In this document: piece by piece, positions 16,944 through 26,397 of the stretch | Numbering within the stretch: position 1 is the first letter of the stretch | Layout of the letters: each line of letters begins with the position of its first letter | Assembly: GCA_020632995.1 (NCBI GenBank) | Contig: JACKEN010000014.1 | Location: 1 to 64,000, forward strand | Source of the DNA: Deltaproteobacteria bacterium | Lineage (GTDB): Bacteria; Myxococcota; Kuafuiibacteriia; Kuafuiibacteriales; Kuafuiibacteriaceae | DNA length: 64,000 nucleotides | Direction of reading: 5' to 3' | The notes under the pieces: generated by a model | What the model was told of the DNA's origin: nothing | Databases searched by the model: none | What the model saw: only the letters and a program-made list of their open reading frames with translations | Position numbers and translations under genes: made by a program

Positions 16944-17702
16944 TCAATGCGTCTTGCTTCGCGCCTTCAGCTTGTCCCGGTTGTGGCGGGCACGCGCGTG
17001 GGTAGGATCCAGCTCGAGGCACCGCTCGAGCCACTGACAGGCCACGTCGTAGTCGCGCGCGAGGTACGCCTGCATCCCGCGGCGAAAGAGCGCCTCCGCG
17101 TCGAAGACCACCGCTTCGGGTCCGGCCAGGAGCTCCACCGGGCCCGCCGCGGAGACGGCGGCGCGCTGGGGCGCGCTCACCAGGACGCCGCGACGGAGGA
17201 GCCCCACCACCGCCTGCAGCGTCCGCAGGCGACCGAGGCTCGAGATCGCCAGCAGGTCTTCGTACGTCACGATCCCGTCGGCCAGCTGGAGCACGATGCG
17301 CTCCTCCACCGACAGCTCGTCGAGCGAGCGCGGGCCGGGCCCCAGGGTCGACGTCGGCACCTGGTCCAGCCGCCCGATCTCCTCCAGGTACTCGATGCTC
17401 ATCCGCTCCTTGAGCACCTGGATCGCGTTCGAGATCCGCGGCTCGTGCGGCCGCTCCTCGTGCGCGCGGTACAACAGCACCAGCGCCTCGGCGTGCTCAC
17501 GGCGGGCGAGGAGCACCCGCACCCGCTCACCCAGGCTCAGGCCCTGCTCCGGGCTGGAGTCGAGGCCGAGGGTCGAAGAGCTCCGAAGCAGGGCCGGTCG
17601 GTCACCCGAGGCCGGCCGGGGATCGGGCGTCTGGCTGCTCTGGCCATCGTTGGAGCCCTGGGCTCCGACGACGACGCGGGCGCTCACGCGATCGTCCAGC
17701 AT
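16944..17702 (-). CDS. TPR-containing protein of the roadblock/V4R operon
   Basis: First gene of the operon, 252 residues from the ATG at 17702. An upstream GTG (17759) is open, but the codons between the two lack the strong G/C third-position bias of the rest, so the shorter start is preferred. Residues about 35-90 and 205-250 are TPR-like helices (ALFRRGMQAYLARDYDVACQ, WLERCLELDPTHARARHN). The middle part (LSVEERIVLQLADGIVTYEDLLAISSL) resembles the winged-helix-like portion found in DUF4388-associated proteins. Likely an interaction scaffold. Confidence 0.65.
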   Translation of the reverse strand: MLDDRVSARVVVGAQGSNDGQSSQTPDPRPASGDRPALLRSSSTLGLDSSPEQGLSLGERVRVLLARREHAEALVLLYRAHEERPHEPRISNAIQVLKERMSIEYLEEIGRLDQVPTSTLGPGPRSLDELSVEERIVLQLADGIVTYEDLLAISSLGRLRTLQAVVGLLRRGVLVSAPQRAAVSAAGPVELLAGPEAVVFDAEALFRRGMQAYLARDYDVACQWLERCLELDPTHARARHNRDKLKARSKTH

Positions 17703-17845
17703 ACGTCGCGCGACTATCCGATCTTCAGCTGGCTCGCCGCAAGGAATACGCGCCAGCACAGCGCATAAATGCGCTCCTATGAACCATATGGTTCACTTCC
17801 GGCTTATTCGACTCGGCGCGTCGTAGTACCTGCGCGCCCTCGAAC

Positions 17846-18910
17846 TCACCCCGGCCCGAGGAGGCGGCCACGGCTCCCCGACCCCGAGGTCATCGGCTTG
17901 TTGAGCACGATCCCTTGGCCCGCCGCGCGGCCGGCGTGGAAGGCCGCATTCTTGGTGGTGCCGGCCCGTCGCACGGTCTGGGTGCGCGGGTAGCGCCGGC
18001 CCATGTGGCGCTCGAGGTCGCCGTCCTTCACCCAGACGAGGCCCTTGCCCTGACCCTCCACCCGCTGGCTCTCGAGCTTCTCCTTGAAGCCGCGCATCAC
18101 CCCGGTGATGAAGCGCAAGCGGTCTTGCCCGCGCACCTTCCCGTTCCCCTTGTGCTCCCGCCACAGGCGCTCCGCGGTCTGCTCCAGGAAGGCGTGGACG
18201 TAGGCAGCGATGGCGAGGTTCTCGGGGGCGCCACACGCTTCGAGCACCTGGGCCCGCACCCCCTGGTGCGGCAGGTAGACCTGCACCCAGATCACCTCCA
18301 CGAAGAAGTGGTCGGCGATGATCCGCGCCAGCCAGCGCGCCGGCTCGTGTACGCGCCGGGTCGGGGTGCCGAGGCGCTCGAAGTGGTAGCGGCGCTGGGT
18401 GCGGGCCTGCACCGCCTCCACGTTGTGGGCGCGCATCAGCTCCTGGGCCTTGGCCATCGCGGTCTCGGCCTCGTGCTGGTTGGCGCTCCCGGCGAGGGCG
18501 AGGAGCTTGCTCACCCGCTCGAACACCCGGGACTGGGCCTCGGCCGCCGCCCGCGGCAGCCCCGCCGCGCCGGGATCGATCGCCCGCTCCTCACACACCT
18601 TGCGGAACGCCGGCCCGTGCGCGGTCTCGTCGAGCTTGCCGAGCACCTCGTCCACGAACTGGTGGGCCATCTCGTGCTTGAGGACCTCCTCCACCACCCC
18701 CCACGGCTCTTCGCAGGCCATCTTGCGCTGGATGCGGATCTCCCGGGTCTCGCGCACCCAGATCCCCAGCACCCCGGGCGCGTCGCTCAAGGAGAGCACC
18801 GGAGGGCGCAGGAGGTTGCCGAACAGGAACCAGTTGGTGTCGCGCCACTCCTGGTGGAGCGCGCGCACCAGCGCCTGCTCGAGATCCGCGGTGAGGGCCT
18901 CCACCGTCAT
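17846..18910 (-). CDS. SprT-like zinc metallopeptidase with DUF2786-like domain
   Basis: 354 residues. The N-terminal half has VLKHEMAHQFVDE, an HExxH zinc motif, followed by TAHGPAFRKVC, in which the His would complete a SprT-type site. From about residue 130, KLLALAGSANQHEAETAMAKAQELM is the signature of DUF2786, a domain often attached to SprT-like or phage-related proteins. The C-terminal tail is basic and Gly-rich. The role is unknown; SprT relatives act on DNA-protein crosslinks in eukaryotes, but that function is not shown for this bacterial group. Confidence 0.75.
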   Translation of the reverse strand: MTVEALTADLEQALVRALHQEWRDTNWFLFGNLLRPPVLSLSDAPGVLGIWVRETREIRIQRKMACEEPWGVVEEVLKHEMAHQFVDEVLGKLDETAHGPAFRKVCEERAIDPGAAGLPRAAAEAQSRVFERVSKLLALAGSANQHEAETAMAKAQELMRAHNVEAVQARTQRRYHFERLGTPTRRVHEPARWLARIIADHFFVEVIWVQVYLPHQGVRAQVLEACGAPENLAIAAYVHAFLEQTAERLWREHKGNGKVRGQDRLRFITGVMRGFKEKLESQRVEGQGKGLVWVKDGDLERHMGRRYPRTQTVRRAGTTKNAAFHAGRAAGQGIVLNKPMTSGSGSRGRLLGPG

Positions 18911-18957
18911 CGGCAGCAGGGGATCAGACCGCGCAGGCCCGCGTCAACGGGGGCGAT

Positions 18958-21222
18958 TCAGGAGAGGACCTTGAGGGCGGGGTGCCCCTTGGGGGCGGCG
19001 GCGGGCGCGTCCTCGGTGGAGAACGACAGGACCCCCATCGGGCAGACGTCGATGCAGATCCCGCACTGGATGCAGGCGGAGTTGGAGTTGTCGAACGGCT
19101 GCTGGTTCTTGGCGAAGGCCATCACGTCCACCCCCACCTGGCAGTAGCGGCTGCACTGGGTGCACGAGATGCACTTGTCGTCCGAGACGATCTTGAGCTT
19201 GCCGTACCACTTCGCGAGCAGGCCGTTGTACGCGGCGAGCGGGCACCAGTAGCGGCACCAGACCTTGCCCCCGAAGAAGGGGTACAGGGCCACCGGGATC
19301 ACCGCGACGAGCCAGAAGTCCACCACGTAGCTGTAGACCCGCCACCAGGGGTTGTTGCCGTCGGTCTCGTACATGCCGACGACCACCAGGCCCACGAGGA
19401 CGCTGGCGAAGAGGATCAGGACCCCCTGGAACTCCCAGGCTCGGCTCCGCTTGCCCTTCGGGGCGAGGTGCCGCCAGCGATCGCCCAGGGTCTCGGCCAG
19501 CCCACCGCACCCGCAGATCCAGGTGCAGAAGCGCTTGCCGTGGTTGCGGGCGGCGAGCGGGATCGCCACCAGCGAGCCGAAGACGCCGGCCCCGATGAAG
19601 CCCCACATGATCAGCTGGGGATCGCCGTCGTACCACCAGAAGAACGTGTTGAAGAAGAGCGGGAACGGCTGGTAGAGCCCCCACGCCCGCCACGCGTAGC
19701 GCACGCTCAGCGCCTGCACCGCGAACACGTTCACGATGATGAAGAAGCCCAGCTGGAAGCTGATGAGCGAGATGTAGCGGTAGGTCTGGTAGCGCTTGTC
19801 CTTCGACACCTTCCGCCACCGAAGGAGCGCCTCGCCCCCGAACACCAGCATGCAGACGGTGTAGAGCAGGCTGTACAGGTAGCCCTGCTGGTAGCCGGCG
19901 TCGCGCACGAGGTCTTGATAGGCGACGTCGCTGAAGATCCACCTGAGCGGCGCGAAGGCCACCTTGAAGATCGCGCCGAGCGTCGAGTAGTAGGTCTCGG
20001 GCGCGATCAACAGATCGAAGGGCCACGACGACAGCCCCTTGCCGTAGCTCTTCAGCCCGTAGAGCGAGTACACGAGCAGGAACACCACGGTGAGCCAGAC
20101 GTAGCGCTTCACGTCCCAGGTGTTCTCGAGCGCCACGCCCAGCTTCTTGAAGAACGGCGTGGGGAGCTCCGCCCCGATCATCTCGAACAGGTGCTGGTTG
20201 GGGATGGTGCGGACGTCGCCGCTCGGCCCACCCACCGCGAAGGACACGTCGCTCGCCGCCACCGCCTTCAGGAACGAGGCCATGTGGACGGTGACCTTGC
20301 CCTCCGCCGCCTTGGCCATGAGCGCGTCGACGTTGCGCTTCTTCGGGTAGATGAACTCCTTGTCGATCGTGACGAGGGTGACCCGGTTGTGGTCGGCCAG
20401 GCGCAGCGCCGCCTCCAGCGCGACGTCACCGCCGCCGTAGATCAGGATGTCCTCGCCCTGGTGCACGTCGGGATCGAGGAGGCGGTGGCTGATCTTGGCC
20501 GCGTGCTCCACCTCGCCCGGCACCCCAGCCTTGCGCGGGTTCCCGGACTTGCCCACCGCCAGCACCACCCGGCGCGCCTTGTAGCTGCCCTTGTTGGTCT
20601 GGATGTGGAGGACCTCGCCCTTTCTGCGCACGTCCTCGACCTTCTCGAACTCGCGGATGTCGAGGCCCTTGGCCCCCACCTGCTCGCGCCACTTCGCGAG
20701 GAGCTGCTCCTTGGTGCACTCCTCGAACCACATGGTGCTCTCGTTCGGCACCGACTCGGGCTCGGCGAAGAGCACCTTGCCCTTCGTCATGGTGTAGACG
20801 GTCTCTGCAAGGTGGTTTGCATCGACCGTCACCGCGGTGAGACCCAGGGTCTGGGCGTGCGCCGCCGCGCCGAGGCCCGACGCGCCCGCGCCCACGATGA
20901 ACACGTCGAGCACCTCGGGGTCGGGCGCCTTCTCGCGCTCGGCGCGCAGCTCGGGCGCGAGCTGCTCGATGATCTGGTGGCCCGCGTTGAGCCCCAGCTT
21001 GATGAGGGGCACGCCGGCCACCTCACCCACGAGGTAGATGCCCCGCACGCTGCTCTCGCCGCTCTCGCTCACCGACGGGAGCACCGGGTAGCTGGGCTCG
21101 GGCTGCTTCTTGGCCACGAGACCGCGGCCGAAGGCCTTCAGCCGCTCGAGGGCAGGCGGAGGCGCAGAGGGGAGTGCTTCGCTGGTCACCAGCACGGGAG
21201 TTTCGGTCGTCATGTCGGGCAC
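18958..21222 (-). CDS. FAD/NAD oxidoreductase fused to NapH/CcoG-like polyferredoxin membrane protein
   Basis: 754 residues. The N-terminal ~370 residues form a thioredoxin-reductase-like two-dinucleotide fold (FIVGAGASGLGAAAHAQ near 107; ILIYGGGDVALEAALRL near 258). The C-terminal half has about six membrane helices with cysteine motifs CTWICGCGG near 565 and CRYWCPLAAYN near 656, then two ferredoxin-type [4Fe-4S] motifs, CISCTQCSRYC near 683 and CIQCGICIDVCPMG near 719. This is a self-contained route from a pyridine nucleotide through flavin to membrane iron-sulfur centres. The GTG start is preferred because AAGG lies 8 bases upstream; ATG 21213 is an alternative. Partner and acceptor unknown. 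Confidence 0.82.
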   Translation of the reverse strand: MPDMTTETPVLVTSEALPSAPPPALERLKAFGRGLVAKKQPEPSYPVLPSVSESGESSVRGIYLVGEVAGVPLIKLGLNAGHQIIEQLAPELRAEREKAPDPEVLDVFIVGAGASGLGAAAHAQTLGLTAVTVDANHLAETVYTMTKGKVLFAEPESVPNESTMWFEECTKEQLLAKWREQVGAKGLDIREFEKVEDVRRKGEVLHIQTNKGSYKARRVVLAVGKSGNPRKAGVPGEVEHAAKISHRLLDPDVHQGEDILIYGGGDVALEAALRLADHNRVTLVTIDKEFIYPKKRNVDALMAKAAEGKVTVHMASFLKAVAASDVSFAVGGPSGDVRTIPNQHLFEMIGAELPTPFFKKLGVALENTWDVKRYVWLTVVFLLVYSLYGLKSYGKGLSSWPFDLLIAPETYYSTLGAIFKVAFAPLRWIFSDVAYQDLVRDAGYQQGYLYSLLYTVCMLVFGGEALLRWRKVSKDKRYQTYRYISLISFQLGFFIIVNVFAVQALSVRYAWRAWGLYQPFPLFFNTFFWWYDGDPQLIMWGFIGAGVFGSLVAIPLAARNHGKRFCTWICGCGGLAETLGDRWRHLAPKGKRSRAWEFQGVLILFASVLVGLVVVGMYETDGNNPWWRVYSYVVDFWLVAVIPVALYPFFGGKVWCRYWCPLAAYNGLLAKWYGKLKIVSDDKCISCTQCSRYCQVGVDVMAFAKNQQPFDNSNSACIQCGICIDVCPMGVLSFSTEDAPAAAPKGHPALKVLS

Positions 21223-21304
21223 GTCCAGAGCCTTCTGGCTCCGAGTTCCCCGCTGGTACGGAGGTCGCGCGAGGCAGGTTACCCTGGCAAGCCCGCTTTA
21301 CCGA

Positions 21305-22186
21305 TCAGCGCCGCCGCCCCAGCTGCTGGGTGGCCAGCCCGCCGAGGATGAGAACGAGACCCACCAGGGTCGAGGGCAGGATGGGTTCCCCCAGCACGAA
21401 GTAGATCATCCCGAGCGAGAGCAGGGGTGAGATGAAGATGAGGTTGCTGATCCGCGCGGTGCTCGACGTGAGCTTCATCGCCTTCAGCCACAAGACGAAG
21501 GCCACCCCCATCTCGAAGGTGCCCACATAGGCCGCGCCCAACAGGCCCTCGGTGGGCGGCAGGCGCAGGCCATGGCGAAAGGCCACCCAGGCCGCGACCA
21601 CCGGCACCGCGGCGAGGAAGCTCAGGAACTGCCCGGTCACCGGATCCCGCCGGTCCTTCGTATTCAGGATCCAGTAGGTGGACCACACCAGCGTGGACAG
21701 GAGCGCCAACCCCACCCCTGCCGGATCCGACAGGTCGAGGGAGAGCACCCGCCCCCGCGTGGCGATCACGACCGCGCCGAGGTAACACACCGCCGCCGCG
21801 ATCCCATCCCGGCCGGTGACCGGCCGCTTCAGGAACGGCACCGAGAGGAAGGTGAGGGTCAGGGCCCAGGTGTAGTTCAGCGCCTGGGCCTCCTGGGCCG
21901 GGAGCCGCGCGTAGGCCTCGAAGAGGATCACGTAGTAGAGCGCCGGGTTCAGCAGGCCGAAGCCCACCGACGTCAAGAGCTCCCCCCGGCTCGGCCGGAG
22001 CGCCGACCGCAACCGGCCTTGCACGGCGAGGATCGCGCCGAGCACCACGCTCGAGGTCACCGCCGCCCACAACAGGAGCTCGGCCGGGGCCAGGTAGCGC
22101 AGCGAGAGCTTGAAGGCGCTCGCCACGGTGGACCACAGGAGCACCGTGGCCAGCCCGAACAGGAGCGCCTTGTCGTCGTCCTTCAC
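21305..22186 (-). CDS. EamA/DMT-family transporter
   Basis: 293 residues with ten hydrophobic helices arranged as two five-helix EamA repeats (ALLFGLATVLLWSTVASAF, ALNYTWALTLTFLSVPFLKR, then VYTFEMGVAF-like AYVGTFEMGVAFVLWLKAMK and STARISNLIFISPLLSLGM). GTG 22186 overlaps the stop of the response regulator gene (GTGA), suggesting translational coupling. The longer frame to 22219 lies inside that gene. These are metabolite exporters or importers of undefined cargo. Confidence 0.82.
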   Translation of the reverse strand: MKDDDKALLFGLATVLLWSTVASAFKLSLRYLAPAELLLWAAVTSSVVLGAILAVQGRLRSALRPSRGELLTSVGFGLLNPALYYVILFEAYARLPAQEAQALNYTWALTLTFLSVPFLKRPVTGRDGIAAAVCYLGAVVIATRGRVLSLDLSDPAGVGLALLSTLVWSTYWILNTKDRRDPVTGQFLSFLAAVPVVAAWVAFRHGLRLPPTEGLLGAAYVGTFEMGVAFVLWLKAMKLTSSTARISNLIFISPLLSLGMIYFVLGEPILPSTLVGLVLILGGLATQQLGRRR

Positions 22187-23616
22187 GAGGGGAGCGAGGA
22201 GTCCACGGTGGGGCCCCACTCGTCTTGCCGGCGCAGGCCATCCAGCAGCACGCCGGTGAGGGGCAGGCTCACGCCCGCCTCCTGGATCTCGGTCGGGATG
22301 GGATCACACACCGTGATGGCGAAGGAGCCCTGGGTCCACGCCAGCAGCTCGAACACCAGCTCCGTCGCCTGCCGCGACAGGGCCTTCGAGAGATCGTCCT
22401 TGGAGACCACGCCGTCCTCGCGCAGCAGGTCACCGAGTCGGCAACCTCGATTGCGCGCGTCCTCCACCGCCCGGCTCAGGTTCCGGCCGGCGAGCACCCC
22501 CAGCTCCACCAGGAAGCGCCCGAGCCGGAACACCTCCGGCAGGTTCTCCTGCCGCCCGAAGCAGAGCTCGCGGCCGTGCACCACCAGCTCCACAACCTCG
22601 CTGTCGCGCTCGAAGCGGCAGCAGACCGGGCGCGAGAACGTCTCGGCCAGCTGGAGCACCTGGGGCACCGCGACCTGGCCCACCCGGCCCGCCACGAGCG
22701 GCTCGCCCTCGGACAGCGGCGAGCTCAGCGCGCCGAAGAGCACCTCGTCCCGGAGCGCCTGCTCGCACGCCGCGGCGAGCGACTCCGGATCCAGCCCTGG
22801 GATCGGGGTGACCCGGCGGATCCGCGTGGCCAGGCGCCGCGCCCGGGCGCTCACCCCGAAGCCGCCCGGCACCGCGCCGGTGGGCGCGGGGGTCGGCACA
22901 CGCGGCGCGGGGGTCGGGGCACGCGGCGCGGGGGTCGGCGCACGGGGCTCGGGCGTGGGCGCTCGGCGCGCGGGCCTCGGGGTCGGCGCCGTCACCTTCG
23001 GGGTCGGCGCTGCCACCTTCGGGGGCCGCGTCATCCCGAGGAGGCTGACGTCGATGAGCTCACACGCCGCCTCGGCGTCGATGGTCTCCTGGATCGTCTC
23101 GGCCTCCCGCCCCTCGCGAGGCGCGGGCGAGATCGCCACCGTGTTGGGATCCAGCACGGTCGGGAGCTGGAAGAGCTCCTTCGTGTCGGCGACGGGGAGC
23201 GAGGCGAGGCGGGCGACGTCCACCCTGACCTCGCGCGTCCGAAGGTGATCGAAGATGCAGTCCGCCACCGCCGCCTTCAGGGCGTCGGCCTGGAAGGGCT
23301 TCTCGACCACCCCGGCGATGCTCACGCCGTCGATGTCCGGCAAGTGGGATTGCACTTCGGACCCGAGCCCGCGCGGGGCGGAGATCAGGATCGGCAAGCT
23401 GACTGGCGAGATCGCGGAGATGGCGCAGAGCACCTCGTCCCCGAGGAAGATCACGTCGAGGATCACCACGTCGGGTAGATCGCCCCGGGCCTTCCTGAGG
23501 CCCTCGCCGGGATCGGCGGCGGTCGCGACCTGGTGGCCCTCCTTGACGAGCACGTTGCGGGCGACCATGAGGGCACCGGGATTGCCCTCGATCACCAACA
23601 CCGTGCCGGTGGCCAT
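22183..23616 (-). CDS. Response regulator with Pro-rich linker and DUF4388-like domain
   Basis: 477 residues from the ATG at 23616. Residues 1-125 are a receiver domain (VLVIEGNPGALMVARNVLVK; phospho-acceptor Asp in PDVVILDVIFLG; conserved Lys in VVEKPFQAD). A low-complexity linker near 195-260 is built from short APTP-rich repeats. The C-terminal ~190 residues (VGQVAVPQVLQLAETFSRPV, ELVFELLAWTQGSFAITV) fit DUF4388/PATAN-type modules found with myxobacterial and related regulators. No DNA-binding domain is seen. Upstream of and coupled to the EamA gene. Confidence 0.78.
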   Translation of the reverse strand: MATGTVLVIEGNPGALMVARNVLVKEGHQVATAADPGEGLRKARGDLPDVVILDVIFLGDEVLCAISAISPVSLPILISAPRGLGSEVQSHLPDIDGVSIAGVVEKPFQADALKAAVADCIFDHLRTREVRVDVARLASLPVADTKELFQLPTVLDPNTVAISPAPREGREAETIQETIDAEAACELIDVSLLGMTRPPKVAAPTPKVTAPTPRPARRAPTPEPRAPTPAPRAPTPAPRVPTPAPTGAVPGGFGVSARARRLATRIRRVTPIPGLDPESLAAACEQALRDEVLFGALSSPLSEGEPLVAGRVGQVAVPQVLQLAETFSRPVCCRFERDSEVVELVVHGRELCFGRQENLPEVFRLGRFLVELGVLAGRNLSRAVEDARNRGCRLGDLLREDGVVSKDDLSKALSRQATELVFELLAWTQGSFAITVCDPIPTEIQEAGVSLPLTGVLLDGLRRQDEWGPTVDSSLPS

Positions 23617-23770
23617 GACATCCAGTAAGAAGCACAGCGACGTCGGGCGCAACCGGCGGCGGTGCGATCTCGGCCGGTTGACGGGGGGCGAGCGCCGGAT
23701 CCGATCGGCGATGAAAGGCAGGTGGCGCTACGCGTTGACGCGACGCCCGGATGGACCGAAAACCCCGGCC

Positions 23771-24901
23771 ATGCAGATCAGCGCCGCCTTCGACGGAGGA
23801 AACATCGAGGTGCTGGGCATCGGCGACCACGGCCGGGCCCGCCTGGCCATCCGCAAGGACAACCAGTCCGACTTCTATCAGTGGTTCTACTTCCGGGTGA
23901 GCGGCGCGCGCGGCATCGACTGCCGGCTGGAGGTGGTCAACGCGGAGGGCGCCGCCTACGCCGACGGATGGCGTGACTACAAACCGGTCGCCTCGTACGA
24001 CCGCGTGCGCTGGTTCCGCACCGACGCCGCCTACGTCGACGGCCAGCTCATCATCCACCTCAAGCCCGAGCAGGACACGGTGTGGGTGGCCTTCTTCGCC
24101 CCCTACTCCATGGAGCGGCACCAGGACCTCATCGCCCGCTGCCAGGCCTCACCCCTCGTGCGGGTCGAGGTGCTGGGCGAGACCCTGGACGGTCAGGCCC
24201 TCGACCTGCTCCACATCGCGGCCTCCCATCCCCCGCCCCCGCGCCAGGCCTGGATCATCGCCCGCCAGCACCCGGGTGAGACCATGGCGGAGTGGTGGAT
24301 GGAGGGCTTCCTCGAGCGCCTGCTCGACGAGGACGACCCGGTGGCCCGCGCGCTCCTCGGCAAGCTGACCTTCCACGTGGTCCCCAACATGAACCCCGAC
24401 GGGAGCCGCCGGGGGCACCTGCGCACCAACGCGGTCGGTATGAACCTGAACCGGGAGTGGGCCGAGCCCAGCATGGAGAAGAGTCCCGAGGTGTTCCTGG
24501 TGCGTCAGCGCATGGACGTGCGCGGGGTGGACTTCTTCCTCGACGTCCACGGCGATGAGGAGCTCCCCTATAACTTCATCGCCGGTTGCGAGGGCATCCC
24601 CTCGATCACCGAACACCAGATGGCGCTCCTCACCCGCTACAAGGCGGCCCTGGTGACCGCGAGCCCGGACTTCCAGATCGAGCACGGCTACCCGGTGGCG
24701 CCGCCGAACGGCGCCAACCTCACCATGGCCACCGCGCAGGTGGGCGAGCGCTTCGGGTGCCTGGCCATGACCCTGGAGCAGCCCTTCAAGGACACCGCCA
24801 ACAACCCGCACCCCACCACCGGGTGGTCCCCCGAGCGGTGCCGGAAGCTCGGGCGCGCCTGCCTCGACGCGCTGCACCAGGTGGTCGACGACCTGCGCTG
24901 A
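23771..24901 (+). CDS. M14-family cytosolic carboxypeptidase-like protein
   Basis: 376 residues. N-terminal ~120 residues form the beta-sandwich domain found in the AGBL/CCP-type M14 subfamily (WFYFRVSGARG, FFAPYSMERH). Zinc ligands are visible as RQHPGETMAEWW near residue 165 (His-x-x-Glu) and DVHGDEELPY near 257; the catalytic Glu lies in AMTLEQPFKD near 335. NPDGSRRGHLRTNAVGMNLN is also typical. No signal peptide, so cytoplasmic. Substrates in bacteria are unknown; eukaryotic relatives remove Glu residues from protein tails. Confidence 0.87.
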   Translation: MQISAAFDGGNIEVLGIGDHGRARLAIRKDNQSDFYQWFYFRVSGARGIDCRLEVVNAEGAAYADGWRDYKPVASYDRVRWFRTDAAYVDGQLIIHLKPEQDTVWVAFFAPYSMERHQDLIARCQASPLVRVEVLGETLDGQALDLLHIAASHPPPPRQAWIIARQHPGETMAEWWMEGFLERLLDEDDPVARALLGKLTFHVVPNMNPDGSRRGHLRTNAVGMNLNREWAEPSMEKSPEVFLVRQRMDVRGVDFFLDVHGDEELPYNFIAGCEGIPSITEHQMALLTRYKAALVTASPDFQIEHGYPVAPPNGANLTMATAQVGERFGCLAMTLEQPFKDTANNPHPTTGWSPERCRKLGRACLDALHQVVDDLR

Positions 24902-24904
24902 CGT

Positions 24905-26386
24905 TCAGCGGGCCGCCTCCGCGAGCACCGCGGAGACGGTCGGCGCCATGCGCGCCTCGAGGTAGATCTGGTAGGCGAAGGCGCCCTTCGCGACCCGGTT
25001 GGCCACGTCGTTCAAGCCGAGCAGCGCGCGGGAGGCGACGTTGTCCCCCAGCGCGAGCGGGTACGGGGCCGGGATGCCGCGCATCGTGTCCACCGCGTAC
25101 CCGGCCTGGTCGAAGAGCGCGCGCGCGGTCTCGAAGGTGAGCAGGCGGGTGTGGGTGAGGTCGAGGATCCCGCGCGGCCCGTAGTTGAAGTGGCCGAGGG
25201 CGAGGCTCGCGCGCATCGGGAGGAAGGCCACGTTGCCGGTGGTCATGATCACCCTCGGCCGGTGCGTGCCGAAGCGCTCGCGCAGCATGTCCAAGAAGCG
25301 CTCGGGCGACCGCATGTGCTCGATGATGTCGAGGAGCAGGATGACATCGTAGTCATCGTCGAGCTCCGCCGGGAGCTCATCGCCGTCGAGATCGTGGGCG
25401 AGGAAGCGCGTCAACCTGGCCTGCGCGGCCGGGGTGCCGGGGCCGGGCGCGTCGAGCCCGGTGACGTCGCAGCCCTTCTCCGCGACGAGGGCCCCGCCGA
25501 CGAGGCCCGGCCCGCAGCCGAGATCGAGCACCTTCGCGCCCTCGGGGACCGCGTCGATCGCGAGCCGGTGCGAGGAGATGAAGTCCGTCTTGCTCACGTA
25601 GAGCGCGGACAGGTCGCGCTCGATGTCGAAGCGTCGGTCGTAGAGCAGGCCGTAGTCCTGGGCGCGGCTGCGCAGGGTCGTCCGCACCACGTCGCCCGCG
25701 TACTTCATGCCGTTCACGTGGCAGATCTCGTCCCCGTAGTAGGTCGGGATCGGGATCTCCTCGATGCGCATCCCCGCCCGCAGCAGCTGGATGATGATCT
25801 CGGTGTCGAAGTGGAAGTCGTTGGTGTTCCGCTCGAACGGGATGCGCGCGAGCGCAGGCACCGAGTAGGCGCGAAAGCCGGAGTGGAACTCGGACAGCCC
25901 GGTGCCGAGCACCCGGTTCTGGAAGGTGGTGAGGATCTTGTTGCCGACGAACTTGTACAGGGGCATGCCCCCGCGCAGCGCCTCGCCCCGCTTCATCATG
26001 CGCGAGCCGAAGACGGCGGCCGCGTCGCCCTTCACGATGGGCGCGATGAGCTGCGGGATGACCTCGGGCGGGTACTGCCCGTCGCCATGCAGGAGCGCGA
26101 CGACCTCGTAGCCGCGGGCGATCGCGTAGTTGTAGCCCAGCTTCTGGTTGCCCCCGTAGCCCTGGTTGACCGGGTTCCGGAGCATCGTGATGGGCCGGTG
26201 GCTGTTCGTCTCGCGGTAGCGCAGCCCCACCTCGAACGTGTCGTCCTTCGAGGAGTCGTCGATGACGAGCACCTCGACGTGGGGGCCCAGGTCGTCCCAC
26301 GGCACGCGGTCGAGCACCCGCGCGAGGGTCTCCTGCGCGTTGTACGCGACGACGTGGACCAATAGGCGCGGGCTCTCGGTGTCCAT
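24905..26386 (-). CDS. GT2 glycosyltransferase fused to SAM methyltransferase
   Basis: 493 residues from the ATG at 26386. Residues about 5-245 are a family 2 glycosyltransferase (VLVIDDSSKDDT, NQGYGGNQKLGYNYAI, ALLHGDGQYPPEV; FHFDTEIIIQLL) resembling dolichyl-phosphate-sugar synthases. Residues about 275-490 form a class I methyltransferase (VLDLGCGPGLVGGALVAEKG near 288, VILLLDIIEHM). Both halves look intact. The fusion suggests assembly and methylation of a lipid-linked or capsular sugar. It is followed, on the same strand, by no gene; the upstream neighbour encodes a GT39-like membrane protein 11 bases away. Confidence 0.85.
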   Translation of the reverse strand: MDTESPRLLVHVVAYNAQETLARVLDRVPWDDLGPHVEVLVIDDSSKDDTFEVGLRYRETNSHRPITMLRNPVNQGYGGNQKLGYNYAIARGYEVVALLHGDGQYPPEVIPQLIAPIVKGDAAAVFGSRMMKRGEALRGGMPLYKFVGNKILTTFQNRVLGTGLSEFHSGFRAYSVPALARIPFERNTNDFHFDTEIIIQLLRAGMRIEEIPIPTYYGDEICHVNGMKYAGDVVRTTLRSRAQDYGLLYDRRFDIERDLSALYVSKTDFISSHRLAIDAVPEGAKVLDLGCGPGLVGGALVAEKGCDVTGLDAPGPGTPAAQARLTRFLAHDLDGDELPAELDDDYDVILLLDIIEHMRSPERFLDMLRERFGTHRPRVIMTTGNVAFLPMRASLALGHFNYGPRGILDLTHTRLLTFETARALFDQAGYAVDTMRGIPAPYPLALGDNVASRALLGLNDVANRVAKGAFAYQIYLEARMAPTVSAVLAEAAR

Positions 26387-26397
26387 ACGCTTCACCC

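Noticed and set aside
24370..24390. CCACGTGG-type word that might be a third parS site
   Set aside because: It lies inside the M14 gene and only the central part matches; flanks are not palindromic.
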